Part shown: positions 58,956-64,000 of the stretch, in pieces
How positions within the stretch are numbered: position 1 is the stretch's first letter
Layout of the letters: each line of letters begins with the position of its first letter
Assembly (NCBI GenBank): GCA_022747635.1
Contig: JAKTNV010000004.1
Coordinates: forward strand, 23,001,969 to 23,065,968
DNA: 64,000 nt
From: Hetaerina americana
Lineage: Eukaryota > Arthropoda > Insecta > Odonata > Calopterygidae
Reading direction: 5' to 3'
The notes under the pieces: generated by a model
Told to the model about the DNA's origin: nothing
The model's input: the letters and a program-made list of their open reading frames with translations, nothing else
Databases searched by the model: none
Made by a program: the position numbers and the translations under genes

Positions 58956-60019
58956 TTATTCATCTAAATCTATATTGTCCCCTTCAAAGTAATCCCCATC
59001 GACTGCAACACACTTATGCCAGCGCTTGATCCAATCCTCGAAACATTTTTTATATTCGGTTTTCGGTATGTCCATCAGTGCTTCCTGCGATTTTTCCATT
59101 ACTTCCTCTCGGCTGCTAAAACGCGTTCCCCGTAATGGTTTTTTAACTCGATTGAACAGAAAGAAGTCACAGGGAGCCAAATCAGGTGAATTCGGTGGCT
59201 GTTGGATGGTATTTGTTGCATTTTTCGTCAAAAAATTACGAATAATGATAGCACTGTGCGACGGTGCGTTATCATGGTGCAAAATCCACGAGTTTTCTGC
59301 CCACATTTCTGGTCTCTTTCGGCGAATTGCTTCACGCAAACGTCTCATAACGCCCAAATAATACTCTTTGTTTACTGTCTGGCCTTCTGGCAAAAATTCA
59401 TGATGCACTACACCGTTGTAATCCATGAAAACCGTCAGCATTGCCTTCTTTTTTGACTGAAAACGACGTGGTTTTTTTGGTCTCGGCTCATTTGGTGAAC
59501 GCCATTCACTTGCCTGATGTCTGGATTGCGTGTCGTACTCATAAACCCACGTCTCGTCTCCAGTAATGATCCTTTTGATGAATGTGGGATCGGATTCAGC
59601 CTCGCAAATCATGTCTTTTGCGACGTCAACACGGTCTCTTTTTTGCATGAAATTGAGGTCTTTTGGCATGCTACACGACGGAAACCCAAATCATTAACCA
59701 CAATGTCTTGGGCGGATCCATAGGCAATGTTCAAGTCCTCCGCTATTTCTCTGATGGTTAATTTGCGGTTATTGACCAACATTTCTTTTACTTTATCAAG
59801 TTTTTCACCGACTTTCGATGTCGATGGTCTGCCACTGCGTTCATCATCTTCGATTGACTCACGACCACTTCTGAACCGCTCGTGCCACTGGTAAACGACC
59901 GTTTTTTTTAGAGAATCGTTGCCGAAACACTTTTCCAACATTTCCAACGTCCGTGCGCCACTAAATCCGTTTTTTACGCAAAATTTAATACAAGTTCGTT
60001 GTTGCAAATTTAAATCCAT
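58956..60019 (-). pseudogene. Mariner transposase, near-intact, one frameshift
   Basis: Start chosen is ATG at 60019-60017 ('MDLNLQQRTCIKFCVKNG'), 23 codons inside the longest frame, because mariner proteins begin with this helix-turn-helix. 'TVVYQWHERFRSGRES' and 'DDERSGRPSTS' (linker) follow, then 'LTIREIAEDLNIAYGSAQDI' (second helix-turn-helix). A frameshift near 59670, after 'LGFRRVA', moves into the 237-residue frame at 59669-58956. That frame has 'TGDETWVYEYD' (Asp38), 'LHHDNAPSHSA' (Asp133) and 'SPDLAPCDFFLF' (Asp168): 94 residues between the first two and exactly 34 between the last two. About 354 residues in total, near the usual 345. The triad is intact; only the frameshift disables it. 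Confidence 0.93.
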
Positions 60020-60197
60020 TTCTGAAATTGTAAAAAATCGCCAACACACACAGAGATAGATGTACTCTTGGCTACGTAACTTTTGCAAATGTCAAGTTAT
60101 GACACTAAGATTTAAAGGGAATATCAACAACAGATGTATCAATTAAACAAAAAAAACAGAACTCAAATCGGAACGATGGGAGCGCCACACGGTGGTT

Positions 60198-60224
60198 ATT
60201 CCGGGAACTTTTTGATCGAGGTAG
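60198..60224 (-). repeat. Mariner terminal inverted repeat, right
   Basis: Minus strand begins CTACCTCGATCAAAAAGTTC. TA at 60225-60226. Confidence 0.92.
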
Positions 60225-60333
60225 TATTATCACTTAATATATCGCCGAAGGATATGTGAAATGAGTTCCGCAACCTCGATACAGCCTGTTACAGAGGATG
60301 ATATTTTCCACCCCTCCAATGTGTAAATCCAAT

Positions 60334-60547
60334 GCCGGCCTAGGTGGCGGCGAGGTAACGTTCTCGCCTACCAACCCAAAGGTCGCGGGTTCGATTCCCG
60401 CCTAGGTGGATTTCCCTCTATCTAGGGCTTGGTTGTATGTGATGTCAATGTATTGTCTGTAATGTAGGGTTAGGTGGAAGAAGGGACTATTAGTCTCAAC
60501 CTCGCCCAATTAAGTCGATAAATAAATAAATAAATAAATAAATAAAA
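60334..60547 (+). mobile_element. tRNA-derived SINE with (AAAT)n tail
   Basis: The head has an A-box-like TGGCGGCGAGG (60345-60355) and a consensus B box GGGTTCGATTCC near 60387. The T stem GCGGG/CCCGC is perfect and encloses TTCGATT. A CCTAGG-containing acceptor pairs in six of seven positions. The body (about 60410-60515) is unlike the SINEs at 1526, 9396 and 24935. The tail is seven AAAT-type units to 60547. A possible imperfect target duplication (AATGTG before and after) is too short to rely on. The clean tRNA head suggests a fairly young copy. Confidence 0.82.
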
Positions 60548-63500
60548 TGTGAACTAAAACCTTGAAGGAAAGAGTTTTCATTATCATAAGAAATGTGATG
60601 CTTGAGATAGTGACAGAGGGAAGAATGCGGAATAAGCGGAGTCGCGGGAGGAAAATTATAGGCTTTTCAGATGGAATTAAGATAAGTAGAAAGAATGCAG
60701 AGCTAAATAATTAGTTATTTTATATTAAGCATGGAGTTAAAGGATATTTCGTGTCGTGTAAGTTGGTAGCTATGCATTTAGTAGTGAGTGGTGCCAAGGC
60801 AACATCAAAAATATGACCTAACTTGAAGGATACTACAACTAATAATAAGCTGTTGTGTAAAATGATGCAACTATTTTGAAGGACCTACAAGGATTGGCAG
60901 AGCCATGTTGCTTTTAAAAAAATAGCATGAAGCGTGAACTGTCATCGTACTTTCCGAATACATGCTGCCTTTACCGTTTCTTTTATGAAATATTGCACAA
61001 TTTTGGTTAATTTAAATTAATGCAAATACTGAATTGCAGTAGTTGATATCTACATTTTTTACATAATTTTATGGAATATAACAATATATTCTATCGGGGT
61101 GTGATTTAGGTTTTTTCATACTCCACTTCGTCTTAACCCCAATTTTCAAACCTAATTTAGAGCTTAATGGTGGAATTTTCAGAATTATCCGATAAGTATC
61201 AGATTAAATGTATTCATTTCAGGTTAAAATTTAGAAGGGTTTAAGAGAAGACAATATGGATGACGGCTGCATAAGCCATCCATCTTAATGGCAGGAGTTT
61301 TTATCAAGGGCCAAGGAGTAGCAATAACATTTAAAAGGGATTTTATGATTAAAATCTGGGTTTATATGACCTGAAGGTGGCGGGAAAATGCTAGACTTAA
61401 ACTATGAAAATGTAACCAAACTTTGTAGCTATGAAAATGAAATTGACTAAACTTCATTTGGTTAGTTTTAATCACAATTGATAATACACCTATGAAGGAA
61501 TAGATGTTGAAACTCACATGAATGAACTACCCATGTATACTCATATGGTTTTTTGAGCAGCTAAACATTTATTTAGTAATAGCATGTAAATACATATTTC
61601 GTTTTGGGGAAATATTGACCAAAAGCACCGACAACACCAGATCAAAGACTCTTCCAGAGAAATATCCAGTCATTTTCGATCCTACGCAGACAATTGATTT
61701 ATGAATTGAACATAACATAAATGAAAGCACCAACGAGTCTTTGAATGCCTCTTCCTGAAACTGATATCAGATGACAGCTTCTGATAAGATCGCCCGTTAC
61801 TTCATTTTTTCAATCCCCCCCTTTTTTCTTTTAAGGTATCATAAAACAACGTCCTAATTGAAGTCAAAGTTATAATCATGACATAATAATAATTTCTCGA
61901 GCCTACAATCGTCATCTCTTACTTCAAAACTGTTTTATATTTGCAACCAACTCATTGAATATCTGATAAGGGGTAATCCTTAAATTGCGCAAGGTTTTTC
62001 GGGTAGAAGGAGTGCGTCATTTTATCATGTTTTCTTACTAAGGGTGGGAAGGGGGTTTAGGAGAAATCTTATCTTAGCACAGCATAAAGTCAGCCATTGT
62101 TCCCGGAGAAAGAATTTTATTTCTTGATCGCCCAAGAATACCTTGCTCAATTGCTCACAAAGGAAACTGTTGCTTAAGAATTATCGAAGAATTTATTGGC
62201 CTACTAAAAGATTTCAGCATTCATTTATTGAATTAGGTATGTCTTATTATACCAAAAAAATTGTTAAAAACAATCATAAAGTTCTACAGTACATGTACTT
62301 TATTTCTAATATATAAATGCAGCTACTAAGGTCAAAATTCATTCGTCAAACCTTCATTGGATTATTTCTGGTTTTTGGTCAATATTCCTGTTGTTCATAA
62401 AAACAGGACCTACCCCTACTAGGTGTGGGAAAATGTAAAATTTTTTTTAGTTTCGCATCCTTATAAAGGGGTGAAAGAATGTAGGAGTAAAAAAAGTCGA
62501 AAGTGGCTTTAAATAATTAATTGAATGCTCTTGATGTCCTCTGTTTGTGGAAAAGTGGAAATACGGTGTGATATTAAACTTATCCGAATGAAAGGTCACC
62601 GCAATCAACCATTGACAGCACATCTTCCTAGACACCCTTGACGAGCCTGGTCGGTGAAAATAAATTTCTTTACTCCTTCGACGTATCAAGTTTTCTCATA
62701 GCGTATGGGTGGTTGATGTCTATATATTTTCTAAATAAATAATTGTCGTGTATTCAATTGTTTCAGGCTCAATTTTGCGGAACTTCATGTCCATTAAATG
62801 AAAAACTCAATGTATCTTTCCACTGATATAGAACAGAGGAAAAATACACTGTGTCCTTCATTTAATGTCAATAATTCTCGTTCAAATATTTTTTAATGAA
62901 TATGTTCATGATAATTTTCAGAGTATTTATTTTCAAATATTGGATTGCGTTAATGGTACACGGAATTCTATGGATATATATCGTATCAGGGGTTATATAA
63001 GATTTCATGTGCATCAGCAGAAGCAATGGCTGAAGAAGAAGAAGTGCATCCTTCATAAGAAATTACTTCATGTCCATAAGACATGAACCTAAATTGGGAA
63101 ATTGAATGAAATAAGTATTAATGAAGCAAATATGATATTAATGACTGTAGGGTACCAAATTTTAAAAAATACATACATTAATGAACTAATCGTAATTTAA
63201 CACAGGAGTATAGAAAAATTAAACTACTTGTTATTTTCACTTCCTCGAATTTTTTCCATTCACCCCCTTATTTACAACCCCTAACTTCTATTTGTTCCTC
63301 ATAAAATCAATTTTGGGTCCTCTGAACTCTTCTACCAACGCATTTGCAGTTTCTCTCGTATCAAATACTTTTTAATCTCTGTTATGCTAGGCATAATTTC
63401 TTAGTGGCAGGTATATAAATTTATTTAGCTACTAAGTATATTATTTATTCATGCGTTAGTCATTATTTGGATAACATTGGTAACTCATGCATAAGATAAA

Positions 63501-64000
63501 AATAACATTATTTTTTAAATAAACAAATTTCATTCATAGCGTGAGAAAAAAAACCCTTATTTAGCGTTTGGTTTGTGATATGAAAAAATAATATATAATT
63601 TGATAGATACCCTGTAGAATGTTGAAGGCCGAAATATGAGGTATCATTAAAATCTTCCCTGATGAATATAACTTTCCCCTTTTGGCCTTTCTTTAAATAG
63701 ATGCAATAGACAGCGATGTTTCATAATGAAGATACCCAAATTGAATAATTTATAACCTGGGAAAGTAGCCCTAGCTAAACCTGAGCAGGCATAGCAAAGG
63801 ATAAATACCCTGGAGTGATTATAAAATGAATATAATTTTATGAAGTTGATCGTTGACGATAGTGGAATCAAAATGGAGATGGTTGGAATAAAAGACAGGA
63901 GGGTTTTTTATTGGATGAGGAAAGTACTCATACTACGGTAAATATGCACTTTACTTACTGGCTCTACATGAGATATATTCAGGGAAACAATTTGAATGAA
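60548..64000. other. Unassigned AT-rich region to window end
   Basis: Frames here are all under 85 codons and carry no family motif. I see no RNA gene, terminal repeat or retrotransposon domain. Confidence 0.5.

Larger units (their letters stand above)
43711..59243 (+). repeat. Large perfect repeat, copy 2
   Basis: Same 15,533 bp as 28078-43610, offset 15,633, starting at the first base after the gap. Past 59243 the sequence continues into the remainder of the mariner, which copy 1 lacks. To the left of copy 1 the sequence continues into an (AT)n array, which copy 2 lacks. Together they form a simple end overlap of two contigs. Confidence 0.95.
58903..60224 (-). mobile_element. Complete mariner (DD34D) element with one frameshift
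   Basis: Terminal inverted repeats of about 27 bp with two mismatches: CTACCTTGATCAAAAATTTC at 58903 and, reading in from 60224, CTACCTCGATCAAAAAGTTC. TA flanks both ends (58901-58902 and 60225-60226). The 1,322-bp length and single minus-strand transposase are typical of mariner. Only one coding lesion is evident, so it is the youngest and best-preserved DNA transposon in the window. In the first copy of the large repeat the same element is cut by the gap at 43610. Confidence 0.95.

Noticed and set aside
28078..59243. A genuine recent tandem segmental duplication
   Set aside because: Possible, but the copy edges coincide exactly with the 100-N gap and no length difference occurs even in microsatellites, which fits an unmerged overlap better.
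1..64000. CRISPR arrays, operons, prophage or bacterial defence systems
   Set aside because: No regularly spaced repeats and no bacterial-style gene packing. The window is eukaryotic repeat-rich DNA.

Overview
The window is eukaryotic, AT-rich, non-coding DNA, most likely from an arthropod and probably an insect. The evidence is the mix of mariner DNA transposons, CR1/Jockey-like and RTE-like non-LTR retrotransposon fragments, tRNA-derived SINEs, long (AT)n microsatellites, and the absence of any operon-like packing of ORFs. I could not identify the species. I found no convincing host protein-coding gene. Almost every open frame is under 130 codons and is either a transposon remnant or a chance frame in a low-complexity tract.

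The most important structural fact is a perfect large repeat. Positions 28078-43610 (15,533 bp) recur at 43711-59243 with a constant offset of 15,633. The two copies are separated only by a run of exactly 100 N (43611-43710). The first copy ends exactly at the gap and the second starts exactly after it. Microsatellite and poly-G lengths are the same in both. This is best read as two overlapping contigs that were scaffolded without being merged, so features in the two blocks should be counted once.

Layout. 0.2-2.6 kb: a degraded LINE on the minus strand, split by a tRNA-derived SINE. 3.2-3.7 kb: an RTE-type relic. 4.8-4.95 kb: a 66-bp tandem repeat. 6.3-7.3 kb: a second, plus-strand copy of the first LINE. 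9.4-9.7 kb: a complete SINE with target-site duplication. 9.7-20.8 kb: mostly AT-rich DNA, with strand-asymmetric purine or pyrimidine tracts at 12.1, 16.3 and 18.4-19.1 kb. 20.8-21.35 kb: another LINE 3' end. 23.45-23.61 kb: a long hairpin containing a hammerhead-like core of the kind known from Penelope-like elements. 24.9-25.2 kb: a SINE relic. 26.67-27.58 kb: an internally deleted mariner. 27.7-28.03 kb: a short RTE 3' end flanked on both sides by (AT)n.

The duplicated block holds, in order: an unexplained GC-rich ORF, a mariner relic, an (AT)n tract, a cloverleaf-folding tRNA-like sequence, a second Penelope/hammerhead-like motif, an RTE relic and an old mariner relic on the plus strand. 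A younger mariner lies immediately after that old relic. It is complete at 58903-60224, carries one frameshift and retains an intact D,D34D triad. In the first block the same element is cut by the gap. The last 4 kb hold a SINE with an (AAAT)n tail and otherwise unassigned AT-rich DNA.

The genes here do not cooperate in a pathway. The window is a record of layered transposition plus one probable assembly artefact.
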